From NCBI GenBank assembly GCA_963797015.1, contig CAWCNV010000001.1:310001-374000 (forward strand): DNA of 64,000 nt. The letters are read 5' to 3'. This stretch comes from JBBPZA01 sp963797015. Lineage in GTDB: Bacteria; Actinomycetota; Thermoleophilia; Solirubrobacterales; Solirubrobacteraceae. This document shows positions 17,688 to 26,026 of this stretch, one piece after another (the first letter of the stretch is position 1; each line of letters starts with the position of its first letter). The notes under the pieces were generated by a model. The model was not told the DNA's origin and made no database searches. It saw only the letters and a program-made list of their open reading frames with translations. The translations under genes were made by a program, and so were the position numbers.

Positions 17688-20150
17688 GTGAGCCTCCTCG
17701 CCCGCCTCGCCTGGGCCACCTGCGCGCTCGCGCTGCTCGCGGCGGCTCCGGCGCGCGCGTCCTACGGTGACGTCGGCGGGACGATCCGCAACGTGCTGCC
17801 GCCGGGCCAGGCCGGAGGCCTCCCGACGAGCGCGCAGTCGACGAACCAGGTCCCGCTCTACGACGGGCTCACGCCGCTGCGCGGCAACGTGGATGCGAGC
17901 GACATCGAGCGCTACTACAAGAGCGAGCGGTTCGGCTCGCCCTACATGGCCGGGCGCGTCGAGCCCACGCCGCGCGCCGGCCTTCGCATCGTCCGCGACG
18001 AGCCCTACGGCGTGCCGCACATCTTCGGGCTGACGCGCTCGGACGTGGAGTGGGGCGCGGGCTGGGTGACGGCCGAGGACCGCGGGCTGCTGCTGCAGGT
18101 CGTGCGCGGTCCGGCGCGCCTCGCCGCGCTCGACGCGCCCGGCTTCGACTTCCTGTCCGCGGTGACCTCGCTGCAGGGCTTCGAGCCGAGCGCCGCCACG
18201 GAGCGGTTCATGGCATCGCAGGTGGACCGGCTGGTCGACGAGGGTGGCCGCGCGGGGCGCAAGGTGCTGACCGACACCAAGGACTACGTGGCCGGCATCA
18301 ACGCCTGGTATGACGCGAACGTCCCCGCCCCGTCGCGGCCGCCTGCCTTCACGGTCAACGACGTCGAGGCCAGCGCTGCGGCCATCGGCGCGGTGTTCGG
18401 CAACGGCGGCGGCGACGAGGTGCGGCGCTCCGACTTCCTCGCGCGCCTCCAGCGGCGGCTGGGAACCCGCCGCGGCCTGGCCGTTTGGCGCGACCTCGCC
18501 GAGGCCGACGACCCGGAGGCCCCGACCACCGTGTCACGGCCCTTCCGGTACGACACGCCGGCGCCGCGCTCGGCGCCCGGCTCGCCGGTGGTCGACGCGG
18601 GCTCGATCAGCCCCGAGGGCGTCTCGGCCGCGCGGGTGCGCGCCCGGGCCCGCCGCGGGATGTCCAACGCGCTGCTGCTCGGCGCGCAGCGATCGAAGAG
18701 CGGGCGACCGCTCGCGGTGATGGGGCCGCAGGTCGGCTACTCGTATCCAGGACTGCTGATGGAGCTCGACCTCCACGGCCCGGGGATCGACGCGCGCGGC
18801 GCCGCGTTCCCGGGCGTGTCGCTGTACGTGCTGCTCGGCCGCGGGCCGAACTACGCCTGGAGCGCCACGTCCGCGGGCTCGGACAACACCGACCAGTTCC
18901 TCGAGCGGCTGTGCGAGCCGAACGGCGCGACGCCCACCCGCAGCTCGCGGTACTACGTCTACCGCGGCTCGTGCCGGCCGATGACGACCTTCGACGCCGG
19001 CCGCTTCACCGGCGCGGGCGGGCGCGAGGTGGTCTTCCGCCAGACCGTCCACGGGCCGGTCAGCGGCACGGTGACGATCGGCGGCCGGCTCTACGCGATC
19101 GCGACGCTGCGCTCGACGCGCGGGCGCGAGGGAGCGAGCGCGCTCGGCTTCCGCAAGCTGAACGGAGGCGTGCGCGACGCGCGCGGGTTCGTGCGCGCGG
19201 CGGCGAAGATCGAGTTCACGTTCAACTGGTTCTACGCCGACGCGCGCGACATCGCGTACTTCTCGTCCGGCCGGCTGCCGATCCGCGCCCCTGGGGTCGA
19301 CCCGGGGCTGCCGACGCTCGGCGACGGGCGCTACGAGTGGCGAGGGATCCTGCCCGCCTCGCGCCATGCGCAGGCGATCGACCCGCCCTCCGGATACCTG
19401 GTGAGCTGGAACAACAAGCCGGCGCCGCGCTTCCGGGCCTCTGACTCGGAGTGGAGCTACGGCTCGATCTACCGCTCGCAGATGCTGACCCCGCCGGCCG
19501 GCCGCCTGCGGCTGCCCGCCGCTGTGGCCACGATGAACCGCGCCGCCACCGAGGACCTGCGCGCCACGCGCGTGTGGCCTTCGATCGCGAGGGTGCTGGG
19601 GAGTGCCGCCCCGGACGCGCTCACGCGGCGCGCGGCCGAGCTGGTCAGCTCCTGGTCGCGCCGCGGCGCGAGCCGTCTGGACGCCGACCTCGACGGGCGC
19701 ATCGACGATCCCGGCGCGGCGATCATGGACGCCGCCTGGCCGAGGCTGGCCGACGCCGACCTGCGCCGCGTGCTCGGGCCGCTGCTCGACCCGCTCGCAT
19801 CGCTCATCTCCCGCGACAACCCGCCGAGCCCGATCGGCTCGGCCTTCCAGACCGGCTGGTACGGCTACCTGGACAAGGATCTGCGCACGATCGCCGGCCG
19901 CCGCGTGCGCGGGCGCTTCTCGCGCCGCTACTGCGGCAAGGGAAGCCTCTCGCGCTGTCGCGCCGACCTGTGGGGGGCGATGAAGGCGGCCGCCGACGAG
20001 CTCGCCGCGGCCCAGGGCAACAACCCCGACGCCTGGCGCGCCGACGCCCGCCCGGAGCGCATCAACTTCATCCCGAGCCTGATCCCGGACACCATGCGCT
20101 GGGCCAACCGGCCCACGTTCCAGCAGGTGCTCGAGTTCGCGCGCCGCTGA
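17688..20150 (+). CDS. Secreted penicillin acylase-family (Ntn hydrolase) protein
   Basis: 820 residues. A signal peptide (hydrophobic 8-24, ending APARA) is followed by a pro-alpha region with IVRDEYGVPHI-like IVRDEPYGVPHIFG and GWVTAEDRG. The predicted autocatalytic nucleophile is Ser326 in RGMSNALLLG, followed by RSKSGRPLAVMGPQVGY (oxyanion/His-replacing segment) and a beta chain with NYAWSATSAGSDNTDQ and VHGPVSG. Members cleave amide bonds of acyl-homoserine lactones, beta-lactam side chains or cyclic lipopeptides after self-processing. The preserved Ser-Asn pair suggests an active enzyme; the substrate is unknown. Confidence 0.85.
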   Translation: MSLLARLAWATCALALLAAAPARASYGDVGGTIRNVLPPGQAGGLPTSAQSTNQVPLYDGLTPLRGNVDASDIERYYKSERFGSPYMAGRVEPTPRAGLRIVRDEPYGVPHIFGLTRSDVEWGAGWVTAEDRGLLLQVVRGPARLAALDAPGFDFLSAVTSLQGFEPSAATERFMASQVDRLVDEGGRAGRKVLTDTKDYVAGINAWYDANVPAPSRPPAFTVNDVEASAAAIGAVFGNGGGDEVRRSDFLARLQRRLGTRRGLAVWRDLAEADDPEAPTTVSRPFRYDTPAPRSAPGSPVVDAGSISPEGVSAARVRARARRGMSNALLLGAQRSKSGRPLAVMGPQVGYSYPGLLMELDLHGPGIDARGAAFPGVSLYVLLGRGPNYAWSATSAGSDNTDQFLERLCEPNGATPTRSSRYYVYRGSCRPMTTFDAGRFTGAGGREVVFRQTVHGPVSGTVTIGGRLYAIATLRSTRGREGASALGFRKLNGGVRDARGFVRAAAKIEFTFNWFYADARDIAYFSSGRLPIRAPGVDPGLPTLGDGRYEWRGILPASRHAQAIDPPSGYLVSWNNKPAPRFRASDSEWSYGSIYRSQMLTPPAGRLRLPAAVATMNRAATEDLRATRVWPSIARVLGSAAPDALTRRAAELVSSWSRRGASRLDADLDGRIDDPGAAIMDAAWPRLADADLRRVLGPLLDPLASLISRDNPPSPIGSAFQTGWYGYLDKDLRTIAGRRVRGRFSRRYCGKGSLSRCRADLWGAMKAAADELAAAQGNNPDAWRADARPERINFIPSLIPDTMRWANRPTFQQVLEFARR

Positions 20151-20174
20151 GGAGGCTCCCGGGAGGCGCCCTCC

Positions 20175-20180
20175 TATACT
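20175..20180 (+). promoter_or_regulatory. -10 element of rpmB
   Basis: TATACT ends 9 nt before ATG 20190, with no ribosome-binding sequence between. Just upstream, GGAGG and CCTCC flank CGC (20162-20174), a small palindrome that could be an operator or part of the preceding gene's terminator. Confidence 0.55.
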
Positions 20181-20189
20181 GCGACCGCC

Positions 20190-20381
20190 ATGGCCAAGGT
20201 CTGCCACTCATGCCGCAAGGGGCCCGCGTTCGGGAACAGCCGCAGTCACTCGATGGTGGCGACGAAGCGGCGCTTCAACCCGAACCTGCAGAAGGTCCGC
20301 ATCGACGACGGCGGGACGCCGCGACGAGTCTACGTCTGCACGCGCTGCCTGAAGGCCGGGAAGGTCACAAAGGCGCTGTGA
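20190..20381 (+). CDS. rpmB: 50S ribosomal protein L28, zinc-binding form
   Basis: 63 residues. It begins AKVCHSC and has VYVCTRCLKAGKV near the end, so two CxxC pairs give the zinc-ribbon (C+) form of L28. The RSHSMVATKRRFNPNLQKVR core contacts 23S rRNA. The preferred promoter would give a leaderless mRNA, as for rpmF and rpsP in this window. The gene is followed by a DAK-type kinase gene, an order seen in many actinobacteria and Firmicutes. Confidence 0.96.
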   Translation: MAKVCHSCRKGPAFGNSRSHSMVATKRRFNPNLQKVRIDDGGTPRRVYVCTRCLKAGKVTKAL

Positions 20382-20406
20382 CGCGGACGCCGCGCCGCGC
20401 CGGCCA

Positions 20407-22059
20407 GTGTCCGATCCGAGCCTAGTCCGCTTCCGGTCCGTCCTCGAAGCGGGCCTCAGCCACCTCGAGGCCCGCCGGCAGGAGATCAACGACCTCAACG
20501 TCTTCCCCGTCGCCGACGGCGACACGGGCGACAACATGGTCCTCACGCTGCAGGCCGTCCTGGCCCAGCTCGATCGCCTCGCCGCGGTCGGGGACCGCAC
20601 GCTGGACGAGATCGGCCGCGAGGAGATCGTCGACTCGGTGGCGCGCGCCGCGCTGCTCGGCGCGCGCGGCAACAGCGGCGTGATCCTCTCGCAGCTCATC
20701 CGCGGCGCCGCCGAGGAGCTCATAAGCCGGCCGGGCGAGCTCATCGACCCGGTGCTGATCGGAGCGGCGATGGCGCGCGCTGCCGATCGCGCCTACGACT
20801 CGGTCCGCGACCCCGCCGAGGGCACGATCCTCACCGTCATCCGCGAGATGGCCCACGGGGTGATCTCCGACCTCGCACACATGGAGCGCCCGCGGCTCGC
20901 GGCCCGCGTGGAGGACGACGAGCAGGATGCGCTGATCGCCGAGGTGCTCGAGCGTGCGCTCGTCGCCGGCGAGCGCTCGGTCGAGCGCGGCCCCGACCTG
21001 CTTCCCGTGCTACGCGACGCCGGCGTGGTCGACGCCGGCGGCTACGGCGTGATCGTGCTGCTCGCCGGCGTCGTGGCCGCGCTGCGCGGCTCCGAGCCGC
21101 CGCCGCTCGCCCACCACGCGCCGGCGCGCATCACCCATCCCCAGCACGAGTCGAGCACCTACCGATACTGCACCAACTTCGCGGTCACTGGGGCCGACAC
21201 GGATCCCGCCGAGTACACGCGCGGGCTCGAGCAGCTCGGGGACTCGGTGCTCGTCGTCGGCGACCGGACGACGCTCAAGGTCCACGTGCACACCGACGAG
21301 CCCGAGCGTGCGACGGCGCTGTTCGATGGCGGCGGCACGGTCTCGCACCTCGACGTGGCCGACATGCACGAGCAGATCGCCCAGCGCTCGGAGCGCCTGG
21401 CCGCCGCGGACGGGGCCGGCCGGCCGCGCGCGGTGTGCGGGGCGGTCGCCGTCGTCTCGGGGCCCGGCATGGCGCGCCTGTTCGCGAGCCTCGGGGTGGA
21501 CCCGCTCAACGGCGGGCCGTCGCTGAACCCGTCGACCTTCGACCTGCTGACCGCGATCCACAGCGTCGGCGCCGAGGAGGTGGTCGTGCTGCCCGACAGC
21601 CCGAACGTGTTCCTCGCCGCCGAGCGCGCCGCCGAGCTCTCCGACAAGGAGGTCCGCGTCGTGCTCGCGCGCTCGATGCAGGCCGGGCTGGCGGCAGCGG
21701 TGGCGCTCGAGCCCGGCCGCGACGCGCGCGAGAACGCCGATGCGATGGACGCCGCCCTGCACGGCGTGCGCACCGGTGCGGTGGCGCCGGCGGCGCGCGA
21801 CGACGGCCGCGGGCGCTTCCAGCGCGGCGACGCCGTGGGCTTCGTCGAGGACGAGATCATGGCCTGGGGCGAGCCCGAGACGACGCTGCGCGGTGTGCTC
21901 GAGCAGCTCGCGGACGGCGCGGAGCTCGTCACCTGCATCGCCGGCGACGGAGCCCCGCTGCCCGACGATCGCGTCGCGCAGCTCGTGCCCGACGGCATCG
22001 AGCTCGAGACGCGGAACGGCGGGCAGCCGAGCTGGTGGTGGCTGCTGACGGCCGAGTGA
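20407..22059 (+). CDS. DAK2/DegV-domain kinase (FakA/YloV-like)
   Basis: 550 residues. The N-terminal DhaL domain (1-200) has ARRQEINDLNVFPVADGDTG with the metal- and nucleotide-binding Asp triad, GARGNSGVILSQ and DAGGYGVIVL. A middle segment (YRYCTNFAVTG, DRTTLKVHVHTDEPE) and a C-terminal domain match FakA, the ATP-binding subunit of fatty acid kinase, which phosphorylates fatty acids bound by FakB. No FakB (DegV) gene is nearby. GTG 20407 follows rpmB by 25 nt. Role in exogenous fatty-acid use is inferred from the family. Confidence 0.86.
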   Translation: MSDPSLVRFRSVLEAGLSHLEARRQEINDLNVFPVADGDTGDNMVLTLQAVLAQLDRLAAVGDRTLDEIGREEIVDSVARAALLGARGNSGVILSQLIRGAAEELISRPGELIDPVLIGAAMARAADRAYDSVRDPAEGTILTVIREMAHGVISDLAHMERPRLAARVEDDEQDALIAEVLERALVAGERSVERGPDLLPVLRDAGVVDAGGYGVIVLLAGVVAALRGSEPPPLAHHAPARITHPQHESSTYRYCTNFAVTGADTDPAEYTRGLEQLGDSVLVVGDRTTLKVHVHTDEPERATALFDGGGTVSHLDVADMHEQIAQRSERLAAADGAGRPRAVCGAVAVVSGPGMARLFASLGVDPLNGGPSLNPSTFDLLTAIHSVGAEEVVVLPDSPNVFLAAERAAELSDKEVRVVLARSMQAGLAAAVALEPGRDARENADAMDAALHGVRTGAVAPAARDDGRGRFQRGDAVGFVEDEIMAWGEPETTLRGVLEQLADGAELVTCIAGDGAPLPDDRVAQLVPDGIELETRNGGQPSWWWLLTAE

Positions 22060-22194
22060 GTCCTCGATGCCGGCGTGCCGCAGCGCCGCGCCCATCCCGA
22101 GCCCGCTCAGCCCGGCGCCGATGATCGCGACCTCGTGGTCCACCACCTCTGCACCCTGCGAACCGCGAGCCGCCGCCGCCCGGCCGGTCATCAT
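22060..22194 (-). pseudogene. 5' fragment of a flavin-containing monooxygenase gene
   Basis: On the minus strand, starting at ATG 22194, 45 codons end in HEVAIIGAGLSGLGMGAALR then HAGIED. This is the FAD-binding N-terminus (GxGxxG) of FMO/Baeyer-Villiger monooxygenases. Homology stops at the TGA of the plus-strand DAK gene, so more than 400 residues are missing. It is a deletion relic, not a functional gene: the rest of the frame runs antisense through the kinase gene. Confidence 0.7.
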
Positions 22195-22297
22195 CAACCC
22201 CATGCCCGCCACCGCCCGCTCGCGAGCCGCTTCCTCTCGCGGGCGGGCGAACCCGCCGCTCGCGTTCGCGAGCCGCGAGCCGCTGAGCGCCAAGGCC

Positions 22298-24349
22298 ATG
22301 CGCTCGGCTGAGCTGCGCTCGCTTCCGCGCCCCTCGCGCCTGGACGAGCCGCTCGCGGTCGTGCCGGCTCCAGCTGCGAAGGGGGCGGCGACGCTGGGGC
22401 TGCACACCGTCGGCGACCTGCTCGAGCACTGGCCCCAGGACCGGCGCGAGGGCCGCACGGTCGATGCGCTGGTGCCGGGCGAGGTGGCGACGATCGTCGT
22501 CGAGGTGCGCTCGATCCGCAGCCGCCCCGTGCGCCGGCGCGGCATGCGGCCGCTGGTCGAGGCGACGGTCGCCGACGACACCGGCCCGGTGAAGGTCACG
22601 TTCTTCAACCAACCGTGGCTCGAGCAGCGCTACCGGCCCGGCACGCGCCTGCTCCTCCAGGGCGACTACGAAGGCCGGAACCGCTTCAAGGTGCGTTCGC
22701 ACGCGGTCACCGAGGCGCCGCTGGGAGCGGCGAGCGCGACCGCGCACTACCGCGCCTCCGAGGGCATCAGCCCGACCCAGATCCTCGCGCTCGTGCAGCG
22801 CCACGCCGGAGCGTTCGCCGACGCCGTCGAGCCGCTCCCCGGGCGTCTGCGGGCGCGCGAGCGCCTTCCCGACCGCCCGGCCGCGCTGCGGGCCGCCCAC
22901 CTCCCGGGAGCCGACCGCGACTTCGAGGGCGGCCGGCGGCGACTCGAGTTCGAGGAGCTGCTGCTGCGCCAGGTCGCGCTGCTCGTGCGCCGCGCCCGCC
23001 GCCGTGCGGCCGGCGACGCGCCGACCCTCGACGGCCCCTTCGACGTGACCAAGGAATGGCTCGAGCACGGCCTCCCGTTCGGCCTGACCGGCGACCAGCG
23101 CAGCGCGATCGAGGCGCTGGCATCCGAGCTCGCCTCACCGCGGCCGATGCAACGGCTGCTGATGGGAGAGGTGGGATCGGGCAAGACGGTGGTGGCGCTG
23201 TGGGCGATGCTGCGCGCGGTCGAGCACGACATGCAGGCGGCGCTGATGGCGCCGACCGAGACGCTCGCCGAGCAGCACTTCGCGACGATCCAGTCGCTGA
23301 TGCCGGGCACGACGGTCCCGCTGGCGCTGCTCACCGGCTCGACGCCGGCCGCGCGGCGCGCCGACGTCCTGGGCAAGCTGAGGTCGGGTGAGCTGGCGCT
23401 CGTGGTCGGGACGCACGCGCTGATCGAGGACGACGTGGAGTTCGATCGCCTCGCTGTCGCCGTGGTCGACGAGCAGCACCGCTTCGGCGTGCGCCAGCGC
23501 GCCGCGCTCGATCGCAAGGGCGCCGAGGGCTCGGCCCCGCACGTGCTCCACATGACCGCCACGCCGATCCCGCGCACGCTCGCGCTGACCGAGTACGGCG
23601 ACCTCGACGTGACGGCGCTGCGCGGGCTGCCCGGCGGGCGGCGGCCGATCACCACCCACGTCGCCGCCGGCGAGCGCGAGCGCGGGCGCGCCTACCAGCG
23701 CATCCGCGAGGAGCTGCGCGCCGGCCGCCAGGCGTTCGTCGTCTGCCCGCTCGTCGAGGAGTCCGAGGCACTACAGGCGCGCGCAGCCAAGGCCGAGTAC
23801 GAGCGCCTCGCCCGCACCGAGTTCCGCGACTTCCGCGTCGTGCTCCTGCACGGCCAGATGCGCCCGCGCGAGAAGCAGGCGGCGATGGCGAGCTTCGCGG
23901 CCGGCGACGCCGACGTGCTCGTGGCGACGTCGGTGATCGAGGTGGGGATCGACGTCCCGAACGCGACCGTGATGCTGGTCGAGGACGCCGAGCGCTACGG
24001 CATCTCCCAGCTGCACCAGCTGCGCGGGCGGGTCGGCCGCGGCGAGCACGAGTCGCTGTGCCTGCTCTTCGGGTCCAAGGAGTCCGCGCGCCTGCGCGCG
24101 CTGGCCGAGCACCGAGACGGCTTCCGGCTCGCCGAGGTGGATCTGCGCCTGCGGGGCGAGGGCGAGCTCATCGGCACGCGCCAGTCGGGCCTCACCGAGC
24201 TCGACCCGGCGCTGCTCGAGGCGGCTCACGCCGCCGCGGAGGGGATCGTCCAGGCCGACCCCGGCCTCGGGCGCCCCGAGCACGTGCTGCTCGCCGCCGC
24301 GCTGCGCGAGCGCTTCGGCGCCGAGGCGCTGGAGCCGATCCCGGCGTGA
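22298..24349 (+). CDS. recG: ATP-dependent DNA helicase RecG
   Basis: 683 residues. An N-terminal wedge/OB domain (TVGDLLEHWPQDRREGRTV onward) is followed by helicase motifs: Q/I region DQRSAIEAL, Walker A GEVGSGKTVVAL, DEQH box (VDEQHRFGVRQR), motif III MTATPIPRTL, motif IV/V GQMRPREKQAAM and VIEVGIDVPNA, and motif VI QLHQLRGRVGRGEH. It remodels stalled forks and branched DNA. ATG 22298 is chosen; a longer in-frame extension reads through the monooxygenase relic and is not conserved-looking. Its TGA overlaps the rsmD GTG. Confidence 0.95.
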   Translation: MRSAELRSLPRPSRLDEPLAVVPAPAAKGAATLGLHTVGDLLEHWPQDRREGRTVDALVPGEVATIVVEVRSIRSRPVRRRGMRPLVEATVADDTGPVKVTFFNQPWLEQRYRPGTRLLLQGDYEGRNRFKVRSHAVTEAPLGAASATAHYRASEGISPTQILALVQRHAGAFADAVEPLPGRLRARERLPDRPAALRAAHLPGADRDFEGGRRRLEFEELLLRQVALLVRRARRRAAGDAPTLDGPFDVTKEWLEHGLPFGLTGDQRSAIEALASELASPRPMQRLLMGEVGSGKTVVALWAMLRAVEHDMQAALMAPTETLAEQHFATIQSLMPGTTVPLALLTGSTPAARRADVLGKLRSGELALVVGTHALIEDDVEFDRLAVAVVDEQHRFGVRQRAALDRKGAEGSAPHVLHMTATPIPRTLALTEYGDLDVTALRGLPGGRRPITTHVAAGERERGRAYQRIREELRAGRQAFVVCPLVEESEALQARAAKAEYERLARTEFRDFRVVLLHGQMRPREKQAAMASFAAGDADVLVATSVIEVGIDVPNATVMLVEDAERYGISQLHQLRGRVGRGEHESLCLLFGSKESARLRALAEHRDGFRLAEVDLRLRGEGELIGTRQSGLTELDPALLEAAHAAAEGIVQADPGLGRPEHVLLAAALRERFGAEALEPIPA

Positions 24350-24903
24350 GGATCGTCGCCGGCCGCTTCGGCGGCCGCCGACTCGTCGCCCCCGCCGGCG
24401 TGCGGACGCGACCCACCTCCGACCGGGTGCGCGAGGCCGTGTTCTCGGCGCTGGGCGCAGTCGACGGCATGCGCGTCCTCGACCTCTTCGCGGGCTCGGG
24501 CGCGCTGGGGCTCGAGGCGCTCTCGCGGGGTGCGGACGAGGCGGTGTTCGTGGACTCCTCGGGGGCCGCCGTGCGCGCCATCAGGGCGAACCTCGCGGCG
24601 CTCGAGATCGACGGCGAGGTGCGGCGTGTGGACGCGCGCGCCTTCCTCCGCAACGCAAGCCGGGCCGGAGCCACATACGATCTGGTCTTCCTCGACCCGC
24701 CATACCGGTTGGCCGGCAGGCTGGGCCGGGAGCTCGCGCCGCTGCTCGCGCCCGTGCTCGCGCCGGGCGCGCGAGTGGTCGGCGAGAGCGACCGGCGCGC
24801 GCCGCTGGAGCTGGCTCTGCCGCTTGCCGACGAGCGCCGCTACGGCGACACCCTGATCCACATCTATGAACCCGACCAAACGCAAGGCCGTCCTTCCCGG
24901 TAG
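24346..24903 (+). CDS. rsmD: 16S rRNA (guanine966-N2)-methyltransferase
   Basis: 185 residues. It begins RIVAGRFGGRRL and has VRTRPTSDRVREAVFSAL, the SAM motif VLDLFAGSGALGLEALSRGA and the catalytic LVFLDPPY (NPPY-type). The enzyme modifies G966 of 16S rRNA in the assembled 30S subunit. GTG 24346 overlaps the recG TGA (GTGA), and its last 38 bases overlap coaD, an unusually long overlap that makes tight coupling likely. Confidence 0.95.
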   Translation: MRIVAGRFGGRRLVAPAGVRTRPTSDRVREAVFSALGAVDGMRVLDLFAGSGALGLEALSRGADEAVFVDSSGAAVRAIRANLAALEIDGEVRRVDARAFLRNASRAGATYDLVFLDPPYRLAGRLGRELAPLLAPVLAPGARVVGESDRRAPLELALPLADERRYGDTLIHIYEPDQTQGRPSR

Positions 24904-25363
24904 CTACGACCCGATCACCAGGGGTCATCTCGACGTCATCACGCGCGCGGCGGCCATGTTCGACGAGGTGGTCGTCGGCGTCGTCAACGTGCAGATCCGC
25001 AAGTCCAAGGCACTGTTCTCGGCCCAGGAGCGCTGCGAGATGGTCGAGCGCGCGACGCAGCACTTGGCCAACGTGACCGTCGCCGCGTTCTCGACGCTCG
25101 TCGTCGACTTCGCGCACGAGCAAGGCGCCGGCGCCATCGTCAAAGGACTACGTACGATCACCGACTTCGGCTATGAATTCGAGATGAACCAGCTCAATCA
25201 CCGCCAAGCGCCGGACATCGAGTCGGTCTATCTCATGTCCTCTCCGCAGTACAGTGTCCTGTCGTCGAGCTCCGTCAAAGAGCTGGCGATGTTCGGCGGA
25301 GATATCGACGATCTTGTGCCGTCGGGCGTCGCCGGGCGGTTGAAGGAAGCGCTGGGGCGCTGA
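24866..25363 (+). CDS. coaD: Phosphopantetheine adenylyltransferase
   Basis: 165 residues of normal length. The nucleotidyltransferase motif PGSYDPITRGHLDVI contains the (T/H)xGH residues; KGLRTITDFGYEFEMNQLN binds phosphopantetheine; YSVLSSSSVKEL is the ISSS-type signature. It forms dephospho-CoA in coenzyme A synthesis. The start overlaps rsmD by 38 nt. The pairing rsmD-coaD is widely conserved. Confidence 0.96.
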   Translation: MNPTKRKAVLPGSYDPITRGHLDVITRAAAMFDEVVVGVVNVQIRKSKALFSAQERCEMVERATQHLANVTVAAFSTLVVDFAHEQGAGAIVKGLRTITDFGYEFEMNQLNHRQAPDIESVYLMSSPQYSVLSSSSVKELAMFGGDIDDLVPSGVAGRLKEALGR

Positions 25364-25379
25364 CGAAAGAGAGCCCGCG

Positions 25380-25844
25380 ATGGATGTCCTGGTCCTGATC
25401 GACAAGCTGGACGACACCGTCCACAACGCGAAACCGGTCCCGCTGACCGACCAGGTACGCGTGGACAAGGAGGAGATCTACGACATCCTCGATCAGATGC
25501 GCGCGACGATCCCCGAGGAGATCAAGCAGGCGCGCTGGATCGTCAAGGAGCGCCAGGAGATGCTCGCCGAGGCCAAGCGCGAGGCCGAGCGCATCGTCAA
25601 GGAGGCGCGCGAGCGTCAGCAGCGCCTGGTCTCCCAGGAGGAGATCACGAAGCAGGCGGAGCGCGCGGCCGAGGACATCATCGAGGACGCCCGCGCCCGC
25701 GAGCGCGAGATCCGCCTCGGCGCCGAGGACTACGCCGACGAGATCCTCAACACGCTCGAGGTCAACCTCTCGAAGTTCATTGCGGCCGTACAGCGCGGCC
25801 GCGAGCGCCTCGCAGGCCGCGAAGAGCCGGCCGAGGTCGGCTGA
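25380..25844 (+). CDS. SepIVA/DivIVA-like coiled-coil septation protein
   Basis: 154 residues, mostly a charged coiled coil (EAKREAERIVKEARERQQ). A short N-terminal region (MDVLVLIDKLDDTVHNAKPV) carries the hydrophobic/acidic pattern of DivIVA membrane-targeting ends, and a helical C-terminus holds NTLEVNLSKFIAAVQRGRE. In mycobacteria the equivalent coaD/yceD-region protein, SepIVA (Rv2927c), is needed for septation. Here it follows coaD by 16 nt, but its expected neighbour yceD lies about 18 kb away. Alternative names such as ATPase in databases have no visible support (no Walker motif). Confidence 0.72.
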   Translation: MDVLVLIDKLDDTVHNAKPVPLTDQVRVDKEEIYDILDQMRATIPEEIKQARWIVKERQEMLAEAKREAERIVKEARERQQRLVSQEEITKQAERAAEDIIEDARAREREIRLGAEDYADEILNTLEVNLSKFIAAVQRGRERLAGREEPAEVG

Positions 25845-25881
25845 GCGCGGGCCGCGAGCCAGGCCGCCCTCCGGCGGACCT

Positions 25882-25988
25882 GGCTAGTCGGGCGTGACGC
25901 ACCCGATACACGACGCCCATCCCGCCACGCCCGACGACTCCCTCGATCGATGGCCGCCGAACTGCGAGCCGATCTCCAGGTCCGGCAT
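25882..25988 (-). pseudogene. 5' relic of a PknB-like Ser/Thr protein kinase gene
   Basis: From ATG 25988 on the minus strand the sequence reads PDLEIGSQFGGHR and then, after a one-base deletion near 25949, IEGVVGRGGMGVVYRVRHAR. That is the N-lobe start and Gly-rich ATP loop of bacterial kinases (GxGGMGxVY). Homology ends about 40 bp from the stop of the SepIVA-like gene. The rest of the kinase is missing, so this is a frameshifted and truncated remnant. Confidence 0.72.
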
Positions 25989-25995
25989 GCGCGGA

Positions 25996-26026
25996 CCATA
26001 ACCAGCGGTGCCCGGCGCGGTTATGG
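25996..26026. promoter_or_regulatory. Perfect 8-bp inverted repeat over a start codon
   Basis: CCATAACC (25996-26003) and GGTTATGG (26019-26026) are exact reverse complements 15 bp apart. The right arm contains the ATG of the GH54 gene and the left arm the region just before the kinase relic start. It could be a repressor operator or an mRNA hairpin sequestering the start codon. Confidence 0.4.
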
